From: Paenibacillus glycinis
Lineage (GTDB): Bacteria; Bacillota; Bacilli; Paenibacillales; Paenibacillaceae
Direction of reading: 5' to 3'
Assembly: GCF_009909185.1 (NCBI RefSeq)
Contig: NZ_JAAAMV010000003.1
Location: 372,001 to 436,000 of the forward strand
DNA: 64,000 nt
Below the pieces are notes generated by a model. That model searched no databases and was not told where the DNA came from. It saw only the letters and a program-made list of their open reading frames with translations. Every line of letters starts with the position of its first letter. The stretch's first letter is position 1. This document shows, in pieces, positions 48,601 to 55,634 of the stretch. A program made the position numbers and the translations under genes.

Positions 48601-50515
48601 TCCCCACCGTAATGTCGGCAGCGGCGAAGCCCGTTACGTTCTCGCTGAATTGCGCGGTCACCGTGAACGCCGCATTCGTCGGACTGACTGCCGTCGTGCT
48701 GAGCGTCACTGTCGGCGAAACGGCGTCGAACGCCAGGCTGAGCCCCGACGCCGCCGTATTCGCGTTCCCCGCCATGTCATAAGCCAGGGCTCCGGCTACG
48801 TTGACCGTGACCGGACCGTCTGAGATCGGAACGATGACGAACGTATACTTGGTTCCGCTCACCGCGCTAAAGCTGCTTGCGATTCCGTTGCTCACCGCAA
48901 TGTCGGTTACGGCGAAGTCCGTTACGCTTTCGCTGAATTGCGCCGTCACCGTAAACGCCCCGTTCGTCGGACTGGACGCCGTCGTCGACAACGCAACCGC
49001 CGGCGCCGTACGGTCGTACGTGACCGTCAAGGCTGACGAGACCGCATTGCCGTTGCCATAAGCGTCAGCGGCCGCGCCGCCCGCAACCTTGACCGTTACC
49101 GGACCATCCGCCGTCGGCGTAACCAAGAACGCGTACGTATCTCCGCTGCCTTGGATGGAGCCCGCGGTTCCGTTCGTTACCGTCACATCGCCATTCGCGA
49201 AGCCGCTCACCGCTTCGCTGAAGGCGGCCGTCACCGTAAAAGGTTGGTTGGTATTGCCCGCCGAAGCCGTCAGCGCCACCGTCGGCGCAACCAAATCCGA
49301 CGTATAATGCGCGTAAAGCGTCATGCTGCCGCCGATCGCGCTCGATTCCGTGAACCGCGTTCCGCCGGAAGGCTGCGTATACCATCCGTCCAGCATATAA
49401 CCGGTAAGAGCCAACCCGGGCAAGGCTTTGCCGGCCCCTGCCAATGAGGCCGTGTAGATGGTTACGGAAGCCGGATTCGTCTGAGGGACGCCGTTCCAGT
49501 CGAATTTAACGGTATAATTATTGCCGTCCACGGCTCCGGCTCCGGTAACCGTCCCCTTGATGGTTCCGGTGTTCGTCACCGTCACGCCGGCCGGAATCGA
49601 GAGCTGGTTTCCGCTTGCGATCTCAATCGTTCCGGAGTTGACCAAAGAACCGAACGGCGTGCCCCCGATGGGAGGGCCTTGTCCGTTGCCCGATACGGTC
49701 ACGACGCCTCCGGTAATCGTCACATTGGCTCCCGGGGACTGACCTCCACCCCCGATGCCCGCACCTCCGTTTTTGCCGGTTGCCGTCACGGTCCCTCCGT
49801 TAATCGTGACTGTTCCGGCACTGGCCCCGCTATATCCGCTCCCGATACCCGCGCCTCTGGTACCGCCGATTGCGGTCACGTTCCCGCCGTTGATCGTTAC
49901 CGTGCCGCCGGACCCGTAGCTGGAACCGCCGATACCGGCCGAGGAGCCGCCGGCGACAGCCGTTACGTTCCCGCCGTTGATTGTTACATTACCGCCGTTG
50001 GGACTTTGCTGTCCCCCGCCGATACCCGCTCCATCGAAGCCTCCGTAAGCACTCACTGTCCCGCTCTCAATCGTGATCGTCCCGCCGGAAGATTTATAAT
50101 CCCCTCCGATGCCCGCGCCGATGCCGGCTCTCGCGTCTGCCGTCAGCGTTCCGTTTCCGACGGAATCTTTAATGGTCAGCGACTCCCCGCCGCGCACCTG
50201 AATGGCCGCGGCGTACAAATCGCTCGTTTTAATGGAAAGGCTATGCCCCGCCAAGTCGAGGATCAGGCTCTTTCCCGACGGCACGGCAAGCGAGCCGGAC
50301 GGTTGATCGATATCCCCGCCGAGCGTCACGGTGCTGCCGCTGGCCTCGGTTCCGAACGCAGTCGTCAATGCGTTCCATGTCGATACCGTTGCGTCCGCAT
50401 GCGCCTGCCGGCTGCCGATCGCGGCCATCAATCCGGACAAGAGCATCAGGCAGAGCGCTCCGTGTATTCCTCTCTTCCATAATCTGCGCGATGCCCTCCG
50501 TAAATCGTACTTCAT
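42647..50515 (-). CDS. giant S-layer-associated surface protein with Ig-like repeats and SLH domains
   Basis: 2622 residues. Signal peptide to about 41 (RQAHADA). A Gly-rich repeat region follows (about 90-300), with VTINGGNVTA-type units that suggest a beta-helix. Next come an InlB/Listeria-Bacteroides-type repeat near 370-405, 15 Ig-like repeats of about 96 residues (about 406-1847), a divergent Ig-like domain, and three DUF5011-like domains (about 1940-2180). A Gly/Asp linker (2182-2212), a folded domain, and three C-terminal SLH domains (about 2435-2610; TRAE, TREQ and SRAQ motifs) complete it. The SLH domains should bind the secondary cell-wall polymer, and the repeats act as a stalk, with the N-terminal part as adhesin or glycan binder. 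There is no catalytic motif. Function inferred from architecture only. Confidence 0.92.
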   Translation of the reverse strand: MKYDLRRASRRLWKRGIHGALCLMLLSGLMAAIGSRQAHADATVSTWNALTTAFGTEASGSTVTLGGDIDQPSGSLAVPSGKSLILDLAGHSLSIKTSDLYAAAIQVRGGESLTIKDSVGNGTLTADARAGIGAGIGGDYKSSGGTITIESGTVSAYGGFDGAGIGGGQQSPNGGNVTINGGNVTAVAGGSSAGIGGSSYGSGGTVTINGGNVTAIGGTRGAGIGSGYSGASAGTVTINGGTVTATGKNGGAGIGGGGQSPGANVTITGGVVTVSGNGQGPPIGGTPFGSLVNSGTIEIASGNQLSIPAGVTVTNTGTIKGTVTGAGAVDGNNYTVKFDWNGVPQTNPASVTIYTASLAGAGKALPGLALTGYMLDGWYTQPSGGTRFTESSAIGGSMTLYAHYTSDLVAPTVALTASAGNTNQPFTVTAAFSEAVSGFANGDVTVTNGTAGSIQGSGDTYAFLVTPTADGPVTVKVAGGAAADAYGNGNAVSSALTVTYDRTAPAVALSTTASSPTNGAFTVTAQFSESVTDFAVTDIAVSNGIASSFSAVSGTKYTFVIVPISDGPVTVNVAGALAYDMAGNANTAASGLSLAFDAVSPTVTLSTTAVSPTNAAFTVTAQFSENVTGFAAADITVGNGTVGSFSAVSGSVYTFVITPTGEGIVNVGVTGGVAQDAAGNANMPAIPTLFLQYDKTFPTVTLSAALALTNAPFTVTAAFSESVTGFDAADIAVGNGTVGSFTRVDAMTYTFAVLPTADGEVTVKVSGAAAQDMAGNGNTASNQLSVMYDQSPPTVALGTTASSPTNGAFTVTAQFSESVTGFAATDIAVGNGTAGSFSAVSGSKYTFVVMPAGEGEVTVDVAGAVAQDAAGNANTAATQLKLVYDKTSPTLTLGTTAVSPTNAAFTVTAAFSENVTGFALADIAVRNGTASGFRAESGTKYTFVVTPTDDGPVTVDVAGGAAQDAAGNANAAAAQLGLAYDKTVPTVTLSTTAGNPTNAAFTVTAEFGENVTGFDVTDIAVGNGTAGGFKAESGTKYTFVVTPAGEGTVTVDVAAGAAQDAAGNGNAAAIQLGVTYDRTAPTLTLGTTAGNPTNGAFTVTAEFSESVTGFAATDIAVGNGTAGSFSAVSGSKYTFIVTPAGEGAVTVDVAQAVAQDAAGNANTAATQLSLVYDKTSPTLTLGTTAGNPTNAPFTVTAEFSENVTGFDANDVAVGNGSVGSFRAESGKNYTFVVTPSGDGAVTVDAAAGAAQDAAGNGNAAAPQLGLTYDKTAPTVTLGTAAGNPTNAAFTVTAEFGEDVTGFDVTDIMVGNGTAGSYRAESGTKYTFVVTPTGEGIVTVDVAAGAAQDAAGNGNAAATQLGVTYDRTAPAVALATTAGNPTNAAFTVTAEFSENVTGFDVNDITVGNGTAGGFRAESATKYTFVVTPTADGKVTVDVAGGAAQDAAGNGNAAAAQLGLVYDKTAPAVTLATTAGNPTNAAFTVTAELSEDVTGFDVTDVAVSNGSVGSFSAESATKYTFVVTPTADGTVKVDAAAAVAQDAAGNGNAAAPQLALTYDKTAPTMTLGTTAGNPTNGAFTVTAEFSEDVTGFDVTDITVDNGEAGGLRAESGTKYTFVVTPMEEGGVTVDVAGAVAQDAAGNANSAAEQLGLVYDKTVPTVTLSTTAVSPTNAAFAVTAEFSENVNGFDVTDIAVGNGEAGSFSAESGTKYTFVVTPTADGTVTVDVAGGAAQDAAGNGNAAAAQISLAYDKTGPAVTLATAAGNPTNAAFKVTAEFSEGVTGFDVPDILVGNGTAGGFSAESATKYTFVVTPTADGTVTVDVAGGAALDATGNENTAAAPLSLTYDASAPAIAFDPVNNADPAQRAESTVTVTDTADVPDLFYAWTPGEAAPPVEDAEWQAFSGGDALIQSGGNGNWYLHIHAVDQAGNAADATAGPYVLDNAAPVLVPNGDNPFYVAAGTPYAEPGAQATDNIDGALEADAITVSGEVDTARLGSYEIRYEAIDRAGNVGTATRIVHVYDGDQPLIRLNGDNPMIVALDGTFADPGATAQDAQEGDLTSAITVTGAVYTNKADTYYLTYDVKDAAGNEAPTVTRSVHVIAPPAITLLGQPEITIREGEAFADPGALATDAYYGDLTGQIKASGAVDPETPGVYTLRYEVTNPIGQSAEAVRTVTVESAPVIVPPVDGGNGDGGDGGSGDGGNGGSGPGGGGPVNLPADSDDANRINIMINGVGSSAEASTETTGGGRTVTRLRLTPEQTAGLFGASASAVIEVAGLGVDAVTIELPAEPLHDALISHPNAELRVIVDGNGLRMPLHVVQADAVVTVTIGKAAPSRSDALRGAISGSGKEALLDRPIEYTLQADGRAIEGWDAAYRERVLALPAPADADHAAVVWIDEHDAPHFVPAVFARDGKTATVYSPHDGLYTIIRTDRTFADVRDHWARADIELLANKLIVDGRPDGGFEPEASVTRAEFAALLVRALGLAAAGGEGLYTDVEAADWYAGAVGTAKLAGLIDGYGDGTFRPNESVTREQMATMIARALAFAGKSPEANAAALKSFADGTDIAAWAADAAAQLVEAGIMQGMAGTQFAPEAKASRAQCAVMLKRMLVYLQFINGSPNGS
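44975..49300 (-). repeat. 15 tandem Ig-like coding repeats of about 288 bp
   Basis: Fifteen units encode about 96 residues each (98 in unit 1, 97 in unit 3, 95 in unit 4, 96 in the rest). The pattern is PTN-AFTVTA-FSE-VTGF, then YTFVVTP, then AAQDAAGN-N, then YDKT. Units from N- to C-terminus run from 49300 down to 44975. Units 4-15 are more alike than units 1-3. Units 5-7 (47279-48142) and 8-10 (46415-47278) match as blocks offset by 864 bases, a three-unit duplication. Confidence 0.95.
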
Positions 50516-50948
50516 GCCAAACTTCCTCTCTAGTAAATTATTGCTTTCCTTCGACGAGATTCATTGCATTCAAGCCTGTAACCTATGTAAAGAGTTCAAT
50601 AGAATCAACAAGAATGCGACTGCCCGTACAACCGACTCGCACCGCCCCTTTTTTGCCATATATCGACATTATACCACCCCATTCGACCCATCGAATAGCA
50701 TATTCTAGTGAAGAATACCTAAAGAAGAATCGCTTTTAGGTACTATAAAGCAGATTCAGGCAGGCTGATAATCGCTATTCTCGGCGGCCGATCCGCATCC
50801 TGTACTCTCGCTCTTCTATCTAATGCGACCGCAATGCTTCGCGATCGCCGGACTCCGTGCCGTCCCGTTCGCAGATGAAAAAGAGCCAGCCTGATCAAGT
50901 TTGATCAGACTGGCTCTGAACGGATTCACATGGAGCAGCTATGAAAAT
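50516..50948. other. leader and promoter region of the SLH-protein gene
   Basis: This 433-base gap holds a perfect -10 box TATAAT (minus strand, 50673-50668) about 150 bases upstream of the start. ATTCGA (50696-50691) lies 17 bases above it, inside the inverted repeat ATTCGATGGGTCGAAT (50696-50681). A further 7-bp inverted repeat ACCTAAA/TTTAGGT lies at 50717-50741. The long leader could carry translation control. The terminator of the sulfur operon is at 50882-50917. No gene is seen. Confidence 0.5.
50882..50917 (-). terminator. terminator of the nine-gene sulfur operon
   Basis: AGAGCCAG-C-CTGATCAA (50882-50898) pairs with 50901-50917 with one mismatch and a two-base loop. On the minus strand the hairpin runs into TTTTTC. 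It lies 32 bases after the aldo/keto reductase stop. It shares its core with the terminator at 63185-63224. Confidence 0.88.
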
Positions 50949-51926
50949 CTAGCGGCCCGCGGCCTCTTCGCTCCGATCCGTCGCAAGCGGAGGATCGATG
51001 GACAAGGCGGTAATTTCCTTGCGCCATTCGCTCGTAAAATCCAAATCTGCCGCGGCAAGCGACGGCTCCAGCTGCTCCAGGTTCCGCGCGCCGATGATCG
51101 GAGCAGTTACGGCAGGGTGATGAAGAACCCACGCGACCGCCAACGTCGCGGGATGAATGCCCTTCTCGGCGGCATAGCCCGCGAATCGATCGGCGATCGC
51201 ATAATAGGCTTCATCGTTATACCGCTTCGTGTAATTGCTCTGCTCGACCAGCCTGCCCGCGGCCGGTTTCTTGCCGATGCCGTATTTGCCCGTCAGCAAG
51301 CCGCCGCCCAGCGGACTATAGCTGATGACGCCCAGGTTTTCCGATTCGGCCAGCGGCAATAGCTCGACTTCCGCTTGCCGCTTCGCAAGATTATACATCG
51401 GCTGAACGAGTTCGAAGCTTGCCAGGCTTTCCTTGGCCGAGATGCCCAGCGCCTTCGCGATCTGCCAGGCCGCCCAATTGCTGACGGCGGGATAGAGGAT
51501 CTTGCCCTGCCGCTGCAAATCGTCGAGCGCGCGAAGCGTCTCTTCGATCGCCGTCAACGAATCGAAACGGTGAATGAAATAAAAATCCAGGCGGTCGGTG
51601 CGGAGCCGCTTCAAGCTCTGTTCCACGGATAAGAACAAATGCCTGCGCGAAGCTCCCCGAGCGTTCGGGTCGGAACCGAACGGGAAGCCCGCTTTCGACG
51701 TCAACACCAGCTCGTCGCGCTTGCCTTCGATCAACTCGCCCAGTATTTCTTCGGAAACGCCCCTGCTGTAAACATCGGCGGTATCGAAGAAGTTGATGCC
51801 TTTGTCCAAACAGCGATGGAACATTCGCTTGGAGGTTTCCTTATCCGCATTCCCGCCGAAGGACATCGTACCGAAGCAGAGCTCCGACACCTGGATGCCC
51901 GTCCTGCCGACCGTTCTGTATTTCAT
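50949..51926 (-). CDS. aldo/keto reductase
   Basis: 325 residues. The catalytic tetrad is visible: Asp and Tyr in NFFDTADVYSRG, Lys in ELVLTSKAGFP, His in DFYFIHRFDS. The NADPH-binding end has APIIGARNLEQLEPSL, typical of family members close to YhdN/YcsN. It should reduce an aldehyde or ketone with NADPH. It is the last gene of the operon, 53 bases after the NtaA-type monooxygenase, and may remove the carbonyl product left when the monooxygenases cleave a carbon-sulfur bond. That role is inferred from position. Confidence 0.92.
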   Translation of the reverse strand: MKYRTVGRTGIQVSELCFGTMSFGGNADKETSKRMFHRCLDKGINFFDTADVYSRGVSEEILGELIEGKRDELVLTSKAGFPFGSDPNARGASRRHLFLSVEQSLKRLRTDRLDFYFIHRFDSLTAIEETLRALDDLQRQGKILYPAVSNWAAWQIAKALGISAKESLASFELVQPMYNLAKRQAEVELLPLAESENLGVISYSPLGGGLLTGKYGIGKKPAAGRLVEQSNYTKRYNDEAYYAIADRFAGYAAEKGIHPATLAVAWVLHHPAVTAPIIGARNLEQLEPSLAAADLDFTSEWRKEITALSIDPPLATDRSEEAAGR

Positions 51927-51979
51927 CGCATGATCGCCTCCTGTATCATCCGGGGCTTCGACCTCCCCCTCTCTTCATT

Positions 51980-53356
51980 CTAACTTAACGCGCGCCGGTA
52001 TTGCGAAGCGGGATGATGCTCCGGCAGCAATCGGTTCCCCGAACCGAAGAGCTTTTCCCGCATCGTTCCCGGCTCATAGTCTTTCTGATAGATCCCCCGG
52101 CGCTGGAGCTCGGGAACCACGTGATCGACGAATTCGCGCAGGCTTCCCGGCGTGATCAGATGCGCAAGATTAAACCCGTCCAGGCCGGTTTCCTCCAGCT
52201 GCTCCTGCATGGCGTCCGCGATATCCGCCGGCGTCCCCGTCAGCAATCGTCCCTGCCGGCTGTCCAGCGTTCCGATCCGCTCGATGACCTCCCTCACCGT
52301 AAGGCGGTTCTGCACCTGCTTGGTAAATTGCGCGGCCCGGCTCTGCCCGTGGTCCGTCGCTTTGTACGCGAGATATTCGTCGGGCGCGTACGCGGATAAA
52401 TCATAGCCGCTGGAGCCTCCGAATTGGGCAAGCGCCGCTTCCCCGCTCCATAGCGCGGCATACGCCTTCAGCTTATTTTCCGCTTCTGCCCGCGTGCTTC
52501 CGACGATCGCATTCAGTCCCGTCAACATCTTGATGCTCTGGGGATCCCGGCCTAACCGCTCGGCTTTGTTCCGAATATCGTCGATCGCGGACTTGATCGA
52601 CGCCTTGGAATTCCCCCCGACGAACACGCACTCCGCGTGCTTGGCCGCAAAGTCGCGGCCCCGATCCGAGCTCCCCGCTTGGTACAAGACCGGCGTCCGT
52701 TGCGGCGAAGGTTCGGACAGATGCGGGCCCGGCACGCGGAAAAACCGGCCTTCGTGGTCGATTTGATGCACCTTTCCCGGCTCCGTATATACGCCGCGCC
52801 CGGCATCCCTTACCACCGCGCCTTCCTCCCAGCTGCCTTCCCACAGCTTATAGGCGACCTCCAGGAATTCGTCGGCCAGCTCGTAACGATCGTCGTGCCG
52901 AATCATTTTGGCCAGTCCATGATTCAATGCGGCATTCGGCAAGTAAGACGTCACGATATTCCAGGCGATTCTGCCGTTCGTCAAATGATCCAGCGTAGTG
53001 AAGCGCCTCGCGTGCGCATAAGGATGCTCGTACGTCGTCGTGACGGTGACGGCGAACGACAAGTGTTCCGTCACGGCAGCCATCGCGGGCACGATAAGCG
53101 CGGGATCGTTTAGCGGAACCTGCACGGCGTCCCGGATGGCCGGCTCCCGGCTTTGCTTGTAGACATCGTAGATGCCGACCACGTCCGCCAGGAACAAGGC
53201 GTCGAATTTCCCCCGTTCCAGCAGCCGCGCCATCTCCGCCCAATACGATAATTCCGTGTAGCGATGCCGCTCGCTGTCGGGATGCTTCCATAAGCCGTGC
53301 GAATTATGCATCGCGCCGTTCATGTCGAACGCGTTCATGATCATTCGTTTCCCCAT
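51980..53356 (-). CDS. NtaA/DszA-type FMN-dependent monooxygenase (LLM class)
   Basis: 458 residues, full length for the NtaA/SnaA/DszA group of the luciferase-like superfamily. Landmarks are NAFDMNG at the N-terminus, HRYTELSYWAEMARLLERG, FDALFLADVVG, TLDHLTNGRIAWNIVTSYLP, and PGPHLSEPSPQRTPVLYQAG followed by SSDRGRDFAAKHAE, where the FMN phosphate is held. It uses FMNH2 supplied by a separate reductase to oxidise a substrate, here probably an organosulfur compound. It is closely related to the gene at 55635-57020 and separated from it by the fusion gene. No flavin reductase is encoded nearby. Confidence 0.9.
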   Translation of the reverse strand: MGKRMIMNAFDMNGAMHNSHGLWKHPDSERHRYTELSYWAEMARLLERGKFDALFLADVVGIYDVYKQSREPAIRDAVQVPLNDPALIVPAMAAVTEHLSFAVTVTTTYEHPYAHARRFTTLDHLTNGRIAWNIVTSYLPNAALNHGLAKMIRHDDRYELADEFLEVAYKLWEGSWEEGAVVRDAGRGVYTEPGKVHQIDHEGRFFRVPGPHLSEPSPQRTPVLYQAGSSDRGRDFAAKHAECVFVGGNSKASIKSAIDDIRNKAERLGRDPQSIKMLTGLNAIVGSTRAEAENKLKAYAALWSGEAALAQFGGSSGYDLSAYAPDEYLAYKATDHGQSRAAQFTKQVQNRLTVREVIERIGTLDSRQGRLLTGTPADIADAMQEQLEETGLDGFNLAHLITPGSLREFVDHVVPELQRRGIYQKDYEPGTMREKLFGSGNRLLPEHHPASQYRRALS

Positions 53357-53386
53357 TGCCCGTGCCGCCTTTGCGTTAGAGTACGC

Positions 53387-55621
53387 CTATATTTTATATT
53401 CGTGGTAAACCCCGTTCAAAAACCACTTCCCGACATGGTGCAGCTTAAGCCGGGCGGGATCGTGAAGGGTATGGATGCGAACGTTGCGCCAATGACGGTC
53501 CAGATTATGCTTGCGGTCCATGGAGGAAGTGCCCGCTACTTCGAAGAGCGCGTTCGTGATCTCGATCGCCGTCTCCGTCACGAGCCACTTCGCCGAATCG
53601 ACGGTCAGCGCCGCATGGCCGGCGGTATGCGCATTTAACTCGGCCCTCGCCAGGTCGATCGCTTCGGCGGCACGATCCAGCAGGGCTTCGGACGCCTGCA
53701 GGCGAATGCCGAGTTCTCCGAAGCGGCGGACCAGGTCGGGCTCCTCGGCCGCCGTGGCGACGCCGCTGCCGTAGGCCGGACGCGTATGGGACCGCACGAA
53801 CGCCGCGGCATCCTCCAAGGCCGCGCGCGCGATGCCGAAGTCGATGGCCGCATGCATGATTTGGCCGAATGGCGAGAAGTATTGCGGACCTTCGAATATC
53901 TTCCAATGCGGCAGCACCTGCTTCTCCGGCACTTTGACGCCGCGAAGCACCACGCTGCCGCTCGCCGTCGTGCGCTGCCCGATCCCCGACCAATCGTCAA
54001 GCACGGTTACGCCGGCCGCATGCCGCGGCACGAAAGCGGTCACGCGCTGTTCGTCTTCGTTCAAAGCGGTGACGGGAATCCAATGCGAGTACAACGCCCC
54101 CGTCGAATAAAACTTGCTGCCGTTAAGCTCGTAATCGCGATCCCCGTCCGCTCTGCGAATGGACGTCTTGATCTTTCTTTCCCCTTTGCCGCGGCTTCGC
54201 TCCGCCAATCCGTTGCCGAATTGCGCGCCTTGCAGCACCTCGCGGAAAAAAAAGCTCTTTTGTTCCTCGCTGCCGATCAATTCGATCGTCTTGACGAAAA
54301 AATGATGGTTTTGCGGAATTTGGCCAATGGATCCGTCCGCGTGCGAAATGATTTTAAAGACGTCGACGAGCGTGCGCGTGCTCACTTCGGGCCCGCCGTA
54401 CGCTTTGGGCACGACAAGTCCCAGCAAGCCAAGCTCGGCCAGCCGCCGCATTTCCGTTAGCGGCAGACTGCGCCCGCGGTCGCGGTCCGACGCGCCCGCA
54501 CGGATTTCATCCGCGAATGTCCGGGCCGCCGCCAGAGCTTCCTCGTCGCTATGCAGCCTACGCGCCGGCGGACGCTCGAAAAAGAACGACGGCGGCAAAT
54601 CGCGTTCCGCATAAAGCGAAAGCGGCTCCTTTTGGGGACGCTCGATTTCCCCGCCTTCCGCGATGACCACGGCCTTCCGATGAACGGCATGCCCCTGCGC
54701 AGGATCCAGCGCGATCTCGCCTTGCAGCCATCCGCCCGCCTGCAGTTCCTGCCGAATGCCGATGAGGCGATCCCACTTCTGCTCGGTCAGGTCGACCCCG
54801 AATTGCCGATGAAGCCGCTCCGAATAGAAGGAACCGATCGCTTGCTCGGGAACGCCGAGCTGCTTGGCCGCCAGCCGATGCGCTTCCGCGGGATGGCGAG
54901 TTGCCCATTCGGCAGCCGAATGGACATGCGCGAGCAGGCGTTCGATGTCTTCGGGCCGTTCCTGAAGCCATCGCGACGACACGACCAGTGCCGTAAGCTC
55001 CGAGGCGGCAGGAAGAAAGCCCTCCAATTCCCGAACGCCCAACAATTGCAGCGTTTCGGGCGAAACCGCGCGATCGGCGTACACCGCCTCTACTTCGCCA
55101 TGCAGCAGCGCGCGAAGCTCGCTGCCCCCCGAAGCCGCGTCGTCATGAACGTTCTCGGCGCGCAGCTCCACCCACGCCGGCTCTCCGTCCGACGTGCCGG
55201 CCCGCCTCAGCGCTTCGTCCATCAATCGGGCGGCTTCCCGCTTCCGCAAGCCGATCGCCGGCGGATATCGATCCGCGATCCCGATGCCCACGCCTTTAAG
55301 GTCGGCCACGGAACGCAGCGCGGATCCCGATCGTACGAGGACGACCATCTGCCGCTCCTGCATTTGCAGACCGATCACCGCGATCTTGTCGCCAGCGGCT
55401 AATCGTCCGAGCGCCCGGACAGGATGCTCGAAGGCGAGGAAGTCGTCGCTCCCGTCATTTCGGCCGTCATTTCGGCGGACCAGGAACGAGCCGGCATCCC
55501 GGGTGATCGGAATGTCGTTACGGCGCAGATCCAACGGCAATTCTCCCAGCGCGTACGCCAGCGCCAGGGCATGAGGCACGCCAGGCTCGCCGGATGGCAA
55601 AGCCCCTATACGAATCGACAT
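53387..55621 (-). CDS. fusion of a DszB/SsuA-like binding fold with a DszC/SfnB-like flavin monooxygenase
   Basis: 744 residues in one uninterrupted frame, GGAGG six bases before ATG, no signal peptide. Residues 1 to about 320 resemble NMT1/SsuA-type binding proteins and especially the desulfinase DszB: RSVADLKGVGIGI, HGEVEAVYADRAV, VVSSRWLQERPEDIERL, then AIGSFYSERLHRQFG. From about 350 to the end lies an acyl-CoA-dehydrogenase-fold monooxygenase like DszC/SfnB (LVVPKAYGGPEVS, FYSTGALYSHWIP, DDWSGIGQRTTASGSVVL, NLDRHWRNVRIHTLHD). The whole protein contains no cysteine, so the DszB catalytic Cys is missing; the matching segment reads SGEPGVPHAL. It lies between two DszA-like genes. The N-domain may bind a sulfonate or sulfinate and feed it to the flavin domain. 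Confidence 0.85.
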   Translation of the reverse strand: MSIRIGALPSGEPGVPHALALAYALGELPLDLRRNDIPITRDAGSFLVRRNDGRNDGSDDFLAFEHPVRALGRLAAGDKIAVIGLQMQERQMVVLVRSGSALRSVADLKGVGIGIADRYPPAIGLRKREAARLMDEALRRAGTSDGEPAWVELRAENVHDDAASGGSELRALLHGEVEAVYADRAVSPETLQLLGVRELEGFLPAASELTALVVSSRWLQERPEDIERLLAHVHSAAEWATRHPAEAHRLAAKQLGVPEQAIGSFYSERLHRQFGVDLTEQKWDRLIGIRQELQAGGWLQGEIALDPAQGHAVHRKAVVIAEGGEIERPQKEPLSLYAERDLPPSFFFERPPARRLHSDEEALAAARTFADEIRAGASDRDRGRSLPLTEMRRLAELGLLGLVVPKAYGGPEVSTRTLVDVFKIISHADGSIGQIPQNHHFFVKTIELIGSEEQKSFFFREVLQGAQFGNGLAERSRGKGERKIKTSIRRADGDRDYELNGSKFYSTGALYSHWIPVTALNEDEQRVTAFVPRHAAGVTVLDDWSGIGQRTTASGSVVLRGVKVPEKQVLPHWKIFEGPQYFSPFGQIMHAAIDFGIARAALEDAAAFVRSHTRPAYGSGVATAAEEPDLVRRFGELGIRLQASEALLDRAAEAIDLARAELNAHTAGHAALTVDSAKWLVTETAIEITNALFEVAGTSSMDRKHNLDRHWRNVRIHTLHDPARLKLHHVGKWFLNGVYHEYKI

Positions 55622-55634
55622 ACGTATCCTCCAT

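Noticed and set aside
44975-49300. Regularly spaced repeats that could suggest a CRISPR array or satellite
   Set aside because: Units are 288 bases, in frame, and encode Ig-like domains; there are no short repeats with unique spacers and no cas genes.
53387-55621. Fusion gene as an assembly chimera
   Set aside because: The frame, codon use and operon spacing are continuous across the junction and the linker is normal coding sequence; reads would still be the final test.
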